From NCBI GenBank assembly GCA_031424495.1, contig JANPHP010000034.1, positions 28,804-92,803 of the forward strand: DNA of 64,000 nt, given 5' to 3'. Below, piece after piece: positions 8,355 through 17,138 of this stretch. The DNA is from JADKCL01 sp031424495 (GTDB taxonomy: Bacteria > Bacteroidota > Bacteroidia > J057 > JADKCL01). The position numbers and the translations under genes were made by a program. Position 1 is the first letter of the stretch; the number at the start of each line of letters is the position of its first letter. A model generated the notes under the pieces. That model did not search any database. It saw only the letters and a list, made by a program, of their open reading frames with translations, and was not told the origin of the DNA.

Positions 8355-9155
8355 ATGAGATCAACATTGGATAAATTGAACTTGACAGGAAAGCCCCTCA
8401 AGGGTACCAAAGCACTCGCGGATTCGAAGAAAAAGTCGCAACCCGCGCCCTTGCTCCCCTTTGAAGTGATTGTGATGGCTGGTGGCAAAGGCGAACGCCT
8501 GAGTCCCCTGACCGACAACCTGCCCAAGCCGCTGGTACAGATCGGCAAGCGTCCCATCGTTGAGTACAGCATCATGCGCCTCAAAAAAGCTGGGGCGAGA
8601 CATTTTACATTTTGCGTCAATCATTTTGCCGAACAGATCAGCGACTACTTTGGCGACGGATCGGAGCACGGCTTACAATTCGAATACCTTTATGAGCCCA
8701 AGCCGCTCGGCACGGTCGGCGGGGTAGCGCTCAAGGAAGAATTTGTCTACAACGACCTTTTGGTGATCAATGGCGACCTGCTCACCACGATCAACTTTGA
8801 AAAATTCTTCGCTTTTTTTGTCGAGGAAGACGCAGACATGGCCGTGGCTACCATTCCCTACCGCATCAACCTGCCCTATGGCATCGTCGAGGTGGATGAG
8901 CAACACTGCATCAACTCAATCAAAGAAAAGCCGACATTCACCTACCACATCAACTGCGGCATCTATTTCGTGCGCCGCGAATTGCTGGAACTCATCCCCA
9001 AGCACAAGCGTTTTGATGCCATCGAGCTGATCGAAACTGCAATGCGCAACGGCAAAAAAGTTGCTTCCTTCCCTGTCCTCGAATATTGGATCGACATCGG
9101 CAAGATGGATGATTACCTCAAGGCACAGGAAGACGTGCAATTCCTCGATTTGTAG
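8355..9155 (+). CDS. Sugar-phosphate nucleotidyltransferase
   Basis: 266 residues from ATG 8355; a TTG at 8325 would add ten unlikely residues. A ~40-residue basic linker leads into a nucleotidyltransferase fold: VMAGGKGERLSPLTDNLPKPLVQIG is the nucleotide and metal loop region, then EPKPLGTVGG and INGDLLT carrying the metal-binding Asp. The C-terminus (EYWIDIGKMDDYLKA) is characteristic of mannose-1-phosphate guanylyl- or glucose-1-phosphate nucleotidyltransferases. The linker resembles the tail of CBS-nucleotidyltransferase fusions with the CBS part absent. It probably makes an NDP-sugar for surface glycans; the exact sugar is undetermined. Confidence 0.88.
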   Translation: MRSTLDKLNLTGKPLKGTKALADSKKKSQPAPLLPFEVIVMAGGKGERLSPLTDNLPKPLVQIGKRPIVEYSIMRLKKAGARHFTFCVNHFAEQISDYFGDGSEHGLQFEYLYEPKPLGTVGGVALKEEFVYNDLLVINGDLLTTINFEKFFAFFVEEDADMAVATIPYRINLPYGIVEVDEQHCINSIKEKPTFTYHINCGIYFVRRELLELIPKHKRFDAIELIETAMRNGKKVASFPVLEYWIDIGKMDDYLKAQEDVQFLDL

Positions 9156-9332
9156 CCCTCAAGCTTTTTGTTTTTTTTTAACAATCCCTGCTTCCCTAGG
9201 CAGCAAGCTTGCTTTTGCCCATGCTTTTCGCAGGCACAAGGCAGGTTTCGTCGATATTCTTCAAGTATCGACCATAACAAGCTGCGCGTTCCATGCGTTT
9301 AAACGATAACTTAGGGAAACATAAGATAGAGG

Positions 9333-10802
9333 ATGAAAAAAGCGATCGGAACATTTTTGCTTGCGCTTGCCGGTGGTGCCGCCGGATTTGGAATCATGCG
9401 TGCATTGGAGCCCACGCCGCAACCTGCGGGCACAACATTTGGACAGCCCGCATTGCAAGTGGCCGGCCCGGCAGGTCTGAATGCATCGACCACGATCGAA
9501 AGGCCTGATTTTGTGGAGGCCTCGGCTGCAGCCACGCCGGCAGTCGTTCACATTCGCTCCTTTTTTGCTGCGTCGACAGGCAACGAAACCTTGCACGGCC
9601 TCTTTGGGAATCCGTTTCAGGGGGGAATGCGCCCGCAAGCCACAGGCTCGGGCGTGATCATCTCCGCAGACGGCTACATCACCACCAACAACCACGTGGT
9701 CAAGGGCGCAGAGAAGGTCGAAGTCACACTCGAAGACAAACGCAGCTATGAAGCCACCGTCATCGGCACCGACCCCACCACCGACTTGGCCTTGCTCAAG
9801 ATCAAAGAAACGGAGCTGCCCTTCCTGCCATTTGGCAACTCGACAGGCATCGAGGTGGGTCAGTGGGTGCTCGCCGTCGGCAATCCTTTTAACCTCACGA
9901 GCACGGTCACCGCAGGCATTGTGAGTGCAAAAGGGCGCAGCCTGAACCTGCTCAATGACGAGTTTGCCATCGAGAGCTTCATCCAAACCGATGCCGCCGT
10001 GAATCCAGGCAACAGCGGCGGTGCCCTCATCAACACAACGGGTCAGCTCATCGGCATCAACACGGCCATCGCCTCTGAGACGGGCAGCTATGCGGGCTAC
10101 TCCTTTGCCATCCCCGTAAACATCGTGCGCAAGGTCATGGAAGATTTGCGCGAATATGGCCAAGTGCAGCGCGCCATCATCGGCGTGCAGATCCGCAACA
10201 TCAACGCTGATATGGCCGACAAATATGGCCTGAGCACCCTCGCAGGTGCATACGTCACCGGCACGATCGCGGGAGGCGCGGCAGAAATCGCAGGCATCAA
10301 ACCGGGCGACATCATCACCAAGGTCAATGCAACGTCGGTGCGCGGCAGTTCGGAACTCCAAGAGGAGATTGGTACCTACCGTCCCGGCGAAAAGGTGCAG
10401 CTGACCGTGCTGCGCAATAAGGAAACCGTATTGCTCGATGTGATCTTGCGCAGCCGCGAGGGCAAGACCACGCTCACCGAGCGCACAGACGGAGCCGTAG
10501 GCGAGGCCACAGGCAAGTCGGCGCCCGAGGCCACGCTAGGCCGACTCGGCGTGGAGATGGAGACCGTGAGCCTGCAACAGCGTGAAAGCATGGGCATCGA
10601 CAATGGCGTGAAAATCACCAAAATCGGCGCTGGTAAGTTGCGCAGCGCGGGCTTGGAGGAAGGATTCGTGATCGTGCGGGTCAACAAGAAATTTGTCGAC
10701 GATCCCAAGCAGGTTGTGCAACTCGTGGAGGAAGCCGAAGGCGGCATCCTCATCGAGGGGATCACGGCAGCAGGCAAGAAGCAGTTTTATGCCTTTGAAT
10801 AA
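9333..10802 (+). CDS. degP: Periplasmic serine protease of the HtrA/DegP family
   Basis: 489 residues. An N-terminal hydrophobic segment (about 5-22) is a signal peptide or anchor. The protease domain has the full triad: His121 in TTNNHVVK, Asp151 in TTDLALLK and Ser228 in NPGNSGGAL. One PDZ domain is clear at about 270-375 (GVQIRNINADMADKYG, IAGIKPGDIITKVN) and a second, more diverged one follows (about 400-485). HtrA proteins degrade or refold misfolded envelope proteins. It is followed by its own terminator, so it is probably monocistronic. Confidence 0.96.
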   Translation: MKKAIGTFLLALAGGAAGFGIMRALEPTPQPAGTTFGQPALQVAGPAGLNASTTIERPDFVEASAAATPAVVHIRSFFAASTGNETLHGLFGNPFQGGMRPQATGSGVIISADGYITTNNHVVKGAEKVEVTLEDKRSYEATVIGTDPTTDLALLKIKETELPFLPFGNSTGIEVGQWVLAVGNPFNLTSTVTAGIVSAKGRSLNLLNDEFAIESFIQTDAAVNPGNSGGALINTTGQLIGINTAIASETGSYAGYSFAIPVNIVRKVMEDLREYGQVQRAIIGVQIRNINADMADKYGLSTLAGAYVTGTIAGGAAEIAGIKPGDIITKVNATSVRGSSELQEEIGTYRPGEKVQLTVLRNKETVLLDVILRSREGKTTLTERTDGAVGEATGKSAPEATLGRLGVEMETVSLQQRESMGIDNGVKITKIGAGKLRSAGLEEGFVIVRVNKKFVDDPKQVVQLVEEAEGGILIEGITAAGKKQFYAFE

Positions 10803-10838
10803 GCAGTGTGTAATAGATTTCATAGTAGAATAGCAGAA

Positions 10839-10874
10839 GCGGCGCCCTCCAATTTGGGGGGCGCCGCGCTTTTA
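10839..10874 (+). terminator. Terminator of the degP gene
   Basis: A GC-rich stem (agcggcgccctcc against ggggggcgccgcgct, one bulge) is followed by tttta. It lies 37 bases after the degP stop. Confidence 0.85.
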
Positions 10875-11010
10875 TTGTATATGCGTTGATCTAGCGTTCC
10901 AACAGCACTAATTTTTCTGAATTCACAATCTGTAGCTGGGCCTGTCTTTGATCAAATGACGACTATCATTTTCGCCAACCATACCTGGGATTCGAATATT
11001 TACATTTTCA

Positions 11011-11214
11011 AGTCCGAAGGACTTCAACTTGGATAGCCCCCGGCGAAACCGGGGGTTAGAGGCATTTATGAATCTCCAACCCAGAAAGGGTTGAATGTGA
11101 ATACAGTATAGGAATTCGCGAATCAAGTTCAACCCCTATCGGGGTTGATGGTTCTGTGGCGTCTCTGACCGTGGGTTTTACCCACGGCTATCCACGTCGA
11201 AGCCCTTCGGGCTT
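11011..11214. repeat. Array of six small hairpins
   Basis: Six short stem-loops lie in a row: aagtcc/ggactt (11011-11025), ccccgg/ccgggg (11038-11054), caaccc/gggttg (11077-11093), tcaacccc/ggggttga (11129-11148), ccgtgggt/acccacgg (11169-11187) and aagccc/gggctt (11200-11214). None has a proper T-tract. The whole 10875-11349 gap otherwise lacks a credible gene. The layout suggests a repetitive extragenic element or a structured RNA. Confidence 0.7.
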
Positions 11215-11349
11215 ATTTTAAAGCATACTTATCAATGCAAAATCGATCAGGTCAATAGTATAGAGACAACCAATGCGGTGCGAGAAACGTGGTCGATCAG
11301 GCAAGATTGATTCCTTGCCTAATGGGGCTAATTTAGGCGTGTCATAATA

Positions 11350-12678
11350 CTACGATCGGGCCACCTGCTGACGCCTGTGCGCCAGGAAGAGGAAAAATAC
11401 GCCGATCAAGAACATGCCCCCCAAAAAGAGCGAAGCATTGCGCATCGTGCCAGTGAGGTTGATGATGAGACCGTAGGAAAAGGTGCCCATCGCTGTGGCT
11501 ACCTTTTCGGTGAGTTCATAAAAGCTGTAGTAGGAGGCATGGTCGTCGGTCTCGGGAAGGAGTTTTGCATACGTGCTGCGCGCGAGCGCTTGGATGCCGC
11601 CCATAACCGTGCCCACAAAGAAGGCCACCCCATAGAACCCAACTTTGGACGTCACAAAATAGGTCACACAACAGACCAATGACCACACGATGGCGGTACC
11701 CATCAAGGCGGGGATGTTGCCGATCTTGCTGGAAATCCATGCAAAAAGGTAGCTGCCCCCGATGGCGACAAACTGTATGATGAGGACGGTGATCATGAGC
11801 TCACTGTCTTCCATCCCGATCTCGTCCTTGCCAAAAAAGGTCGCTAGGTAAATGACGGTCATATAGCCCAATGCACAGAAGAAAAATCCGACAAGGAAAA
11901 GCCTGATCTTGGCCTGAGCAGGCTGCCTGAGTTGCCTTATCACGCCCCGCAATTCCGTATAGCCATGTGATAACAAACTGCCTGAAGTAGCCTGCCGCGT
12001 CCGTGTGAACGATGGCAAGCCCGCAAACGCAATGCGTGCAAAGCCGAGCCACCACAAGCCCGCCATCAAAAAGCTGATGCGGGTTGCCAAGGGAACGTTG
12101 GGTTTACCAGGGGCGAGGTCGGCAATCCCAAACATGGCTGGGGCACTGATGAGAACAAAGCACATGATGAGTAAGAGCGAGGAACCCACATAACCCATCA
12201 TGAAACCACGCGCACTCACGCCATCCATCTTGTCTTCCTCCACGATCTCCGGCAAAAATGCATTGTAAAAAACGAGGCTGCCCGCAAACCCGACGCTGGC
12301 CAAAACCGATCCGCCGACGCCGATCCAGAGATTTTCCCGGCTTGTGAAGAAGAAGAGCGAAATAGAAGCAAGTCCGCCAATCCATGAAAATATCTGCATG
12401 AAGAGCTTCTTGCGACCGGCATAGTCAGCGATGCCCGACAATACCGGTGAGATCATCGACACGATGAGAAACGACAGCGAAACCAAGTAGGAATAGAACT
12501 CCGAGTTTTTGATCGCTCGACCAAAAATCTCGATCGTATCCACTCCGCCGAGCCCGGTCACCCACGCAAAATAGAGCGGAAACACCGCCGTCGTGATCAC
12601 CAGCGGGTAGACCGAGTTTGCCCAGTCATACCAGCACCACGCGCTGATCACTTTTTTGTTTCCCTTTTCTACCGACAT
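11350..12678 (-). CDS. MFS transporter of the UMF1/Atg22-like family
   Basis: 442 residues from ATG 12678 (a TTG at 12702 is less likely). It starts KKVISAWCWYDWANSVYPLVI, the signature of the UMF1/Atg22-like major facilitator group, and has about twelve predicted membrane helices with a central basic loop (TRTRQATSGSLLSHGY). Atg22 in yeast exports amino acids from the vacuole; the substrate of bacterial members is not known. It is divergent from the RecQ-like gene across a 350-base gap. Confidence 0.88.
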   Translation of the reverse strand: MSVEKGNKKVISAWCWYDWANSVYPLVITTAVFPLYFAWVTGLGGVDTIEIFGRAIKNSEFYSYLVSLSFLIVSMISPVLSGIADYAGRKKLFMQIFSWIGGLASISLFFFTSRENLWIGVGGSVLASVGFAGSLVFYNAFLPEIVEEDKMDGVSARGFMMGYVGSSLLLIMCFVLISAPAMFGIADLAPGKPNVPLATRISFLMAGLWWLGFARIAFAGLPSFTRTRQATSGSLLSHGYTELRGVIRQLRQPAQAKIRLFLVGFFFCALGYMTVIYLATFFGKDEIGMEDSELMITVLIIQFVAIGGSYLFAWISSKIGNIPALMGTAIVWSLVCCVTYFVTSKVGFYGVAFFVGTVMGGIQALARSTYAKLLPETDDHASYYSFYELTEKVATAMGTFSYGLIINLTGTMRNASLFLGGMFLIGVFFLFLAHRRQQVARS

Positions 12679-12702
12679 GATTTTATCGCTTTGATGCAGC
12701 AA

Positions 12703-13050
12703 ACTACGAAGAAATCGGCTACCGCGAGGACTGTCTTTTGAGATGTCAAGGCAGGGTGGTGGCAGTGGAATGCAGGGGGATGAACAGGAGATCGCCCAGC
12801 AAAAGTCATCGGATTCACATTTTTTTGAGGTGGAATTGAAGTTTTTTCAGCCCGCTTTCCGTTACCAAAAACCCTCATTTGTCCAAAACAACAATCGGTT
12901 GAATTTCAGCGCATTGCCCCTCACACATGTGTGCGTACATCATCTACGTGTGGCATGGTTACTTTCTCGACGCCTTTTCCTTGGGCTCCTCGGCGCTTCA
13001 CAAGAGGTTTGCAGCATCAAAAACAATTATTCACAAAAACTTATCCCAAA
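12703..13050. other. Gap with no recognised feature
   Basis: About 350 bases between the divergent MFS and RecQ-C genes. I looked for remnants of a RecQ helicase domain upstream of 13051 in all frames and found none. No hairpin or RNA gene is evident. Confidence 0.4.
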
Positions 13051-14031
13051 ATGAAAAGTGAAGAAGGAATCGTGGAGCAGGTGACCACGTCGCGTCGGGA
13101 AGAAAACATTCAACCCATGGCGAGCTTGATCCTGGAAACTGTTGCGGGCTTTGGTCGCGGTTATGGCCAACACTACATCGCCCAATTTTTGACTGCAGAT
13201 CGCTACCTCTTGGTGAGAACGCCTCAGCACCGCGAGATCGGCACCCTCGGCAAGCTGCGCAACCGCAACCTGGAAGACGTAGTTTGCACCATTCATTACC
13301 TCATTGATGCTGGCCTGCTGCAGGTCAAAGAACCGCAGTACAACACCGTCGAGATCAGCGAGGAGGGTCAGCGGTGGCTGGCTCAGCCCCAAGAAATCCA
13401 TGTCATGAAGCAGCGTGTACGGTTCAGCGCCTTGGAAAAATACCTGCGTTCTGCCCTGCGTGAGCACCGCAGTACCGTTGCCAGCAAGTTTGAAATGAAA
13501 GCCTGGGAAGTGCTCTCAGACTATACCATGGATCGCATCGTTCTCACCAAGCCCCTGGACCTCGACACATTGAGCAGAATCCCAGGATTTGCAACGATCA
13601 AATGCGAGCGATTTGGCGAAGGTTTTGTCAAGACTGTGCAAGACGTGATCGAGCATTTTGAGGAATTCAGAAGGGCGAGTCTCCTCCAAAAAGTGAAGCG
13701 AGGCAGCTATCCGAGGGTCAAGACGCTCTTCATGCAAAATGTGACGCTGCCCGAAATTGCTCAGGTGTGCGACATCCTTATCGGAACGGTATGTGGCTAT
13801 CTGCGCGACCTCCACGAGGCAAACCTCGTGGACCTCATCCCCTGGATCGAGCGCAACATCAACAGCAAGTCACTTTATGCCGGTGTAGAATACTTTGAGC
13901 GGGTGCGTCAACCCAATCTCAAAGAGGCCTACAACACGCTGGGATTGGACTACAACACCCTGCTGTTTTGCAGGCTTTATGCAAAAGACAAGCGCATGCA
14001 GCGCGCAGAAACTAGGCTCATGGCCTCATGA
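13051..14031 (+). CDS. Stand-alone RecQ C-terminal module (RQC-HRDC-HTH), no helicase
   Basis: 326 residues from ATG 13051. Residues about 20-110 resemble the RQC winged helix of RecQ (LILETVAGFGRGYGQHYIAQFL, LGKLRNRNLEDV, LIDAGLLQV). Residues about 122-205 form an HRDC domain (LDLDTLSRIPGFATIKCERFGEGF is the typical HRDC helix-hairpin). Residues about 217-270 match the C-terminal helix-turn-helix found in long bacterial RecQ proteins (VTLPEIAQVCDILIGTVCGYL). The DEAH helicase core is entirely missing, yet the frame is intact and ends in its own terminator. It probably binds DNA; whether it is a regulator, a RecQ accessory or a decayed gene is open. Confidence 0.8.
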   Translation: MKSEEGIVEQVTTSRREENIQPMASLILETVAGFGRGYGQHYIAQFLTADRYLLVRTPQHREIGTLGKLRNRNLEDVVCTIHYLIDAGLLQVKEPQYNTVEISEEGQRWLAQPQEIHVMKQRVRFSALEKYLRSALREHRSTVASKFEMKAWEVLSDYTMDRIVLTKPLDLDTLSRIPGFATIKCERFGEGFVKTVQDVIEHFEEFRRASLLQKVKRGSYPRVKTLFMQNVTLPEIAQVCDILIGTVCGYLRDLHEANLVDLIPWIERNINSKSLYAGVEYFERVRQPNLKEAYNTLGLDYNTLLFCRLYAKDKRMQRAETRLMAS

Positions 14032-14080
14032 CCCCCGATAGATCCGTTCTTTAAATAGTGTATCCCGTTTCTTTTTAGAA

Positions 14081-14106
14081 AAATCCCGCCTCGTTGCGGG
14101 ATTTTT
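14081..14106 (+). terminator. Terminator of the RecQ-C gene
   Basis: aaatcccgc (14081-14089) pairs with gcgggattt (14096-14104) and is followed by Ts, about 50 bases after the stop. Confidence 0.88.
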
Positions 14107-14116
14107 CATGCTCATC

Positions 14117-14149
14117 TTGCAAGGATTTGTGCAAAATGTCTTACCTTTG
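14117..14149 (+). promoter_or_regulatory. Promoter of tRNA-Ser
   Basis: TACCTTTG at 14142-14149 fits the Bacteroidota -7 box TAnnTTTG. A TTG-containing -33 element (ttgc, 14117-14120) stands 21 bases upstream. The tRNA begins 14 bases after the -7 box. Confidence 0.65.
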
Positions 14150-14162
14150 CCATCTACTTTTT

Positions 14163-14250
14163 GGAGAGGTGTCCGAGTGGTTGAAGGAGCACGCCTGGAA
14201 AGTGTGTGTATCTCAAAAGGGTACCGAGGGTTCGAATCCCTCTCTCTCCA
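14163..14250 (+). tRNA. tRNA-Ser (anticodon GGA)
   Basis: Acceptor ggagagg (14163-14169) pairs with tctctcc (14243-14249, with one G-U). The D stem is tcc/gga. The anticodon stem cacgc/gtgtg encloses ctGGAaa, giving anticodon GGA, which reads UCC and UCU. A long variable arm typical of tRNA-Ser follows. The T arm is gaggg-ttcgaat-ccctc. The discriminator is A and CCA is not encoded. Confidence 0.95.
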
Positions 14251-14263
14251 CCCCAATGAAAAA

Positions 14264-14284
14264 AGCCCCGAGTTGGGGCTTTTT
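14264..14284 (+). terminator. Terminator after tRNA-Ser
   Basis: agcccc (14264-14269) pairs with ggggct (14275-14280), followed by TTTT. Confidence 0.85.
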
Positions 14285-14296
14285 CATTTTCAGTAA

Positions 14297-14336
14297 AAAG
14301 CCGCAGTTGGATGCACCAACTGCGGCTTTGCTTTTT
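14297..14336 (-). terminator. Bidirectional terminator between tRNA-Ser and the YdcH-like gene
   Basis: aaagccgcagttgg (14297-14310) pairs perfectly with ccaactgcggcttt (14316-14329) over 14 bases. A-rich and T-rich flanks on each side let it stop transcription both ways; on the minus strand it ends the YdcH-like gene. Confidence 0.85.
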
Positions 14337-14359
14337 TCTTCCTTCAGAGCCGCAACAGG

Positions 14360-14590
14360 CTAGGCATTCAACAATTTAAAAATGCTGTCTTTCAGATGCA
14401 CGCGGTGCATACGCAGACCGTTGAGGTGCTCGTCGGTTGTGGCATGTGCCCCAGTCTCGATACCGTGGATCTGATGATCGACCTCATGGTACTCCTCAAA
14501 AATTTTCTTGAAGTGTTGATCGCTGACCTTGAGTGCGTGGACTTTGTCCTTTAACTCGGGAAATTCGTGAAGGATGTCGTGCTTTTCCAT
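14360..14590 (-). CDS. YdcH-like (DUF465) small helical protein
   Basis: 76 residues from ATG 14590 (MEKHDILHEFPELKDKVHAL); the open frame runs further up but homology begins here. The pattern HEFPELKDKVHALKVSDQHFKKIFEEYHEVDHQIHGIE and the closing LKDSIFKLLNA are those of DUF465/YdcH. These are short helical hairpin proteins of unknown function. Confidence 0.85.
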   Translation of the reverse strand: MEKHDILHEFPELKDKVHALKVSDQHFKKIFEEYHEVDHQIHGIETGAHATTDEHLNGLRMHRVHLKDSIFKLLNA

Positions 14591-14805
14591 GCTTTTTTCG
14601 CTTTTGATAATGCAAACTAAAGCATTGGCCCATCGGCCAAACATGACCCATCGCATTCCAATACATGATAAAAGTCAGCTCCAGCCGGTTGCGTTGCTGG
14701 TGAAATGCACGGCGACTCGCGGCATGCATCGTGCGCCAATCAATGCTGGGCTGCGCTACGCTGCTGAATTTGATTGCTCACAACACAGGCACCCACGATT
14801 GCAAA

Positions 14806-14831
14806 AGGGCTACACCTTGCGGTGCAGCCCT
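14806..14831 (-). terminator. Terminator of the large lipoprotein gene
   Basis: On the minus strand agggctgcacc pairs with ggtgtagccct (one mismatch) and runs into TTTTG, 26 bases past the stop at 14857. Confidence 0.75.
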
Positions 14832-14856
14832 CCTGTCTCTCAATTGTCTTTATATT

Positions 14857-16602
14857 TTAGTTGCCACAAGGATTGGCGCCACAGAGGCCCAAATAGCTGC
14901 CCGGCTTGCCGCTTGCGCTTTTGCTGTCGCAGACGCCGTCGATGTACATGCCCAAGTCGTCATACTGCACGCAATAATTGGCTGCTCCCGCTGGATTGCC
15001 TGGCGGAACGTCGCAGACTTTGACGCCGGGTGTGAGCACGGGAGGATTGCTGATGGTGACCTTGGTATCCATGCCGGCGACTGCGCCAGAGCCGATGAGG
15101 CGCACGCGCACTTGCACGACGTTGGCAATATTGTTGAGGTTCAGGTTCACGACGCCATTGTTGCCAGTCGTTGGGATCGAAATCGTGGTGTTGGTACCAT
15201 TGGCTTTGGTGAGGCGCACGTAGCCACCAGCCTCTTCAATGTCGACGAGCTTGATGGAAACCATCTTGCGTGCCGATGCGAAGTTGAAGTACAGATTGCC
15301 GCCTGTGCCGCAGTCGTTGGCGATGCCGTTGTTGCTTTCTTGGATCACGATGAGGTTGCCGAGCGCTGTGTTGTTGCTGGCACCACCAGCACCGATGCCT
15401 GGGCCACCATACTGACTGTTGGCTGTGCCGAGGTCGAGGTCGCCAACCGATGGGCTTGCGCTGTTGAAGATCCAAGCTTGGTTGATGCCGCCAGTGGCAG
15501 TCACAGAGCTGACGCCTTGTGATGCAAGTTGTGTAGTGATCTGCTGACCTGCGGTGAATCCACCAAAGGAAATCGGTTGGTTCACAGTCGTGGTGCCACC
15601 GCTGGTAGAAATCACGCAAGCGACATTTACAGCGTTCACGGTGTGGGTGATCACTCGCACGGGGCAAGTGCCATTGGTCACGGTCACGGTATAATTAGTG
15701 GTGGTGCCTGGGCTCACAGTGATGCTAGGCGTCGTAGCGCCATTGCTCCAGATGAAGCCGGGGTTGTTGCCTGCGCCGGTCGCATTGGCAATCAGGTTTT
15801 TTTGGTGCCAGATCGAGCCTGGGCAAGTGATGCCCGTGAAGACTGTCGAGCAGACCGAGCCCACCTGCGCTGGCGGGCATACCTGGGGCCCTGTTTGATT
15901 GCCAAAGCAACCGACGACTGCATAAGAGGTTGCAAACTGGCTGTTGGATGCCTCTGAGCTATTTGCATTGTTCCAGTTGCCGTTGGTAAGCCACAAGTTG
16001 GTGCGGCTGCCAGCAACCTCGTCGCCAAACATGCTAAAACGTGCAACGCTGATGCGGCAAGCAAAATCAAAATCGATCCGTTGCAAGTCAGCGACTGGCA
16101 CTGTGATCTCCCATTGGTTGCGGGAGGGGTTGATTGGGGCTGCCGACCAATCGAGTCCCACGACAGGCAAGCCTGAGAGCGAGTCGACACGCACCGTATT
16201 GTTGGCAGCAAATGCCCATGAATATTGATCACAAAGCAAACCCATCGCCAATTCAAACTCCACCTTCAACATGTGCACCGAGTCATTGATGCCATAGCTA
16301 TAGCCATTGATGATGCGGGCGTGGCCCCAATGTGGCTGGCCAGGGGTGCAGGGTTCAAGCTCTGGGCTCCATGGATCGCTGTTCACGCATTGGTTTACAT
16401 AGTAGCTGCCATCATTGCTTCTGAAGAAAAGCGAATCGCTCGTGTGGCATACCGAATCCATCATGGCATGGACATCGTCGAATGCACCCGCAACATTTTT
16501 GCCACCCCCGTTACCGGTTGGGCCCACCTGATCTGGCTTGCAGCTTGTGAGCACGAGACAGCCCACCAGAACCGTGAATAGAAGTTTTTTTACGTTTTTC
16601 AT
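14857..16602 (-). CDS. Large surface lipoprotein, hypothetical
   Basis: 581 residues from ATG 16602. The signal peptide ends LVLTSC, so Cys20 or so is lipidated. The mature protein is Cys-, Asn- and Thr-rich. Residues about 30-210 look like a folded secreted domain (FFRSNDGSYYVNQC, WEITVPVADLQRIDFDFACRIS). A PKD/Ig-like 'SITVSPGTTTNYTVTVTNG' unit sits near the middle, and later parts are beta-rich. The last ~40 residues contain several Cys (VCDVPPGNPAGAANYC, GLCGANPCGN). There is no T9SS domain, consistent with lipoprotein export. Probably displayed on the cell surface; function unknown. Confidence 0.82.
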   Translation of the reverse strand: MKNVKKLLFTVLVGCLVLTSCKPDQVGPTGNGGGKNVAGAFDDVHAMMDSVCHTSDSLFFRSNDGSYYVNQCVNSDPWSPELEPCTPGQPHWGHARIINGYSYGINDSVHMLKVEFELAMGLLCDQYSWAFAANNTVRVDSLSGLPVVGLDWSAAPINPSRNQWEITVPVADLQRIDFDFACRISVARFSMFGDEVAGSRTNLWLTNGNWNNANSSEASNSQFATSYAVVGCFGNQTGPQVCPPAQVGSVCSTVFTGITCPGSIWHQKNLIANATGAGNNPGFIWSNGATTPSITVSPGTTTNYTVTVTNGTCPVRVITHTVNAVNVACVISTSGGTTTVNQPISFGGFTAGQQITTQLASQGVSSVTATGGINQAWIFNSASPSVGDLDLGTANSQYGGPGIGAGGASNNTALGNLIVIQESNNGIANDCGTGGNLYFNFASARKMVSIKLVDIEEAGGYVRLTKANGTNTTISIPTTGNNGVVNLNLNNIANVVQVRVRLIGSGAVAGMDTKVTISNPPVLTPGVKVCDVPPGNPAGAANYCVQYDDLGMYIDGVCDSKSASGKPGSYLGLCGANPCGN

Positions 16603-16672
16603 AACCTTAAAAACAATTGTTGATTGATCTAACAAAAACCACCATAACCTGTGCCTATCCAAAAGCACGGGA

Positions 16673-16704
16673 CAAACATACTCGTCACGAAAACAACATG
16701 CAAG
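16673..16704 (-). promoter_or_regulatory. Promoter of the large lipoprotein gene
   Basis: On the minus strand TATGTTTG (16673-16680) fits TAnnTTTG and CTTG (16701-16704) lies 20 bases upstream as the -33 part. The predicted leader before ATG 16602 is about 65 bases. Confidence 0.6.
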
Positions 16705-17138
16705 ATTTTTGATACATTTTACATAAAAATATATTTTAAGAATTCTGAATGCTTACCAAATCGGCCATTAATAGCCCATTATCGATCATTTTACTTTGTG
16801 AACCTCCTCCCCGACTCTCATTTTAAATGTATGATATTTTGCTGTTTTGGTTCTAAAATAAAGTAAGGTGCTAGAAATCGGGCAGGCAAAAGGGGCAAAA
16901 CCATCGGAAAACTGATGCAAAAGCCTGCATTTTGCACCCAAAAAGCTTGTTTTGGGTGCCACTGGCATATCTCTAACGAGGCTCAATGTTTGATTTTTGG
17001 CGGATTTGCATGTGATTGATCCGGATGGAATATCAACCGAACATCGGCAACTACCTTGCAGGCGTTGGCCAAACACAGGCTTGTTGATTGATTTGTAGAA
17101 CAGGTAAATTATTTGTTCGGCATTCGCCTACAGCATCC
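16705..17138. other. Gap with no recognised feature
   Basis: About 430 bases, AT-rich near 16720-16860. I see no coding frame with a plausible start, no RNA gene and no strong hairpin. Confidence 0.4.

Noticed and set aside
9261..10361. Long minus-strand open frame (366 codons) opposite degP
   Set aside because: It is the shadow of a GC-biased real gene; its translation has no domain and degP has a full catalytic triad.
10923..11132. 69-codon frame inside the hairpin cluster
   Set aside because: Its coding potential follows the inverted repeats; it is more likely a repeat-derived false gene.
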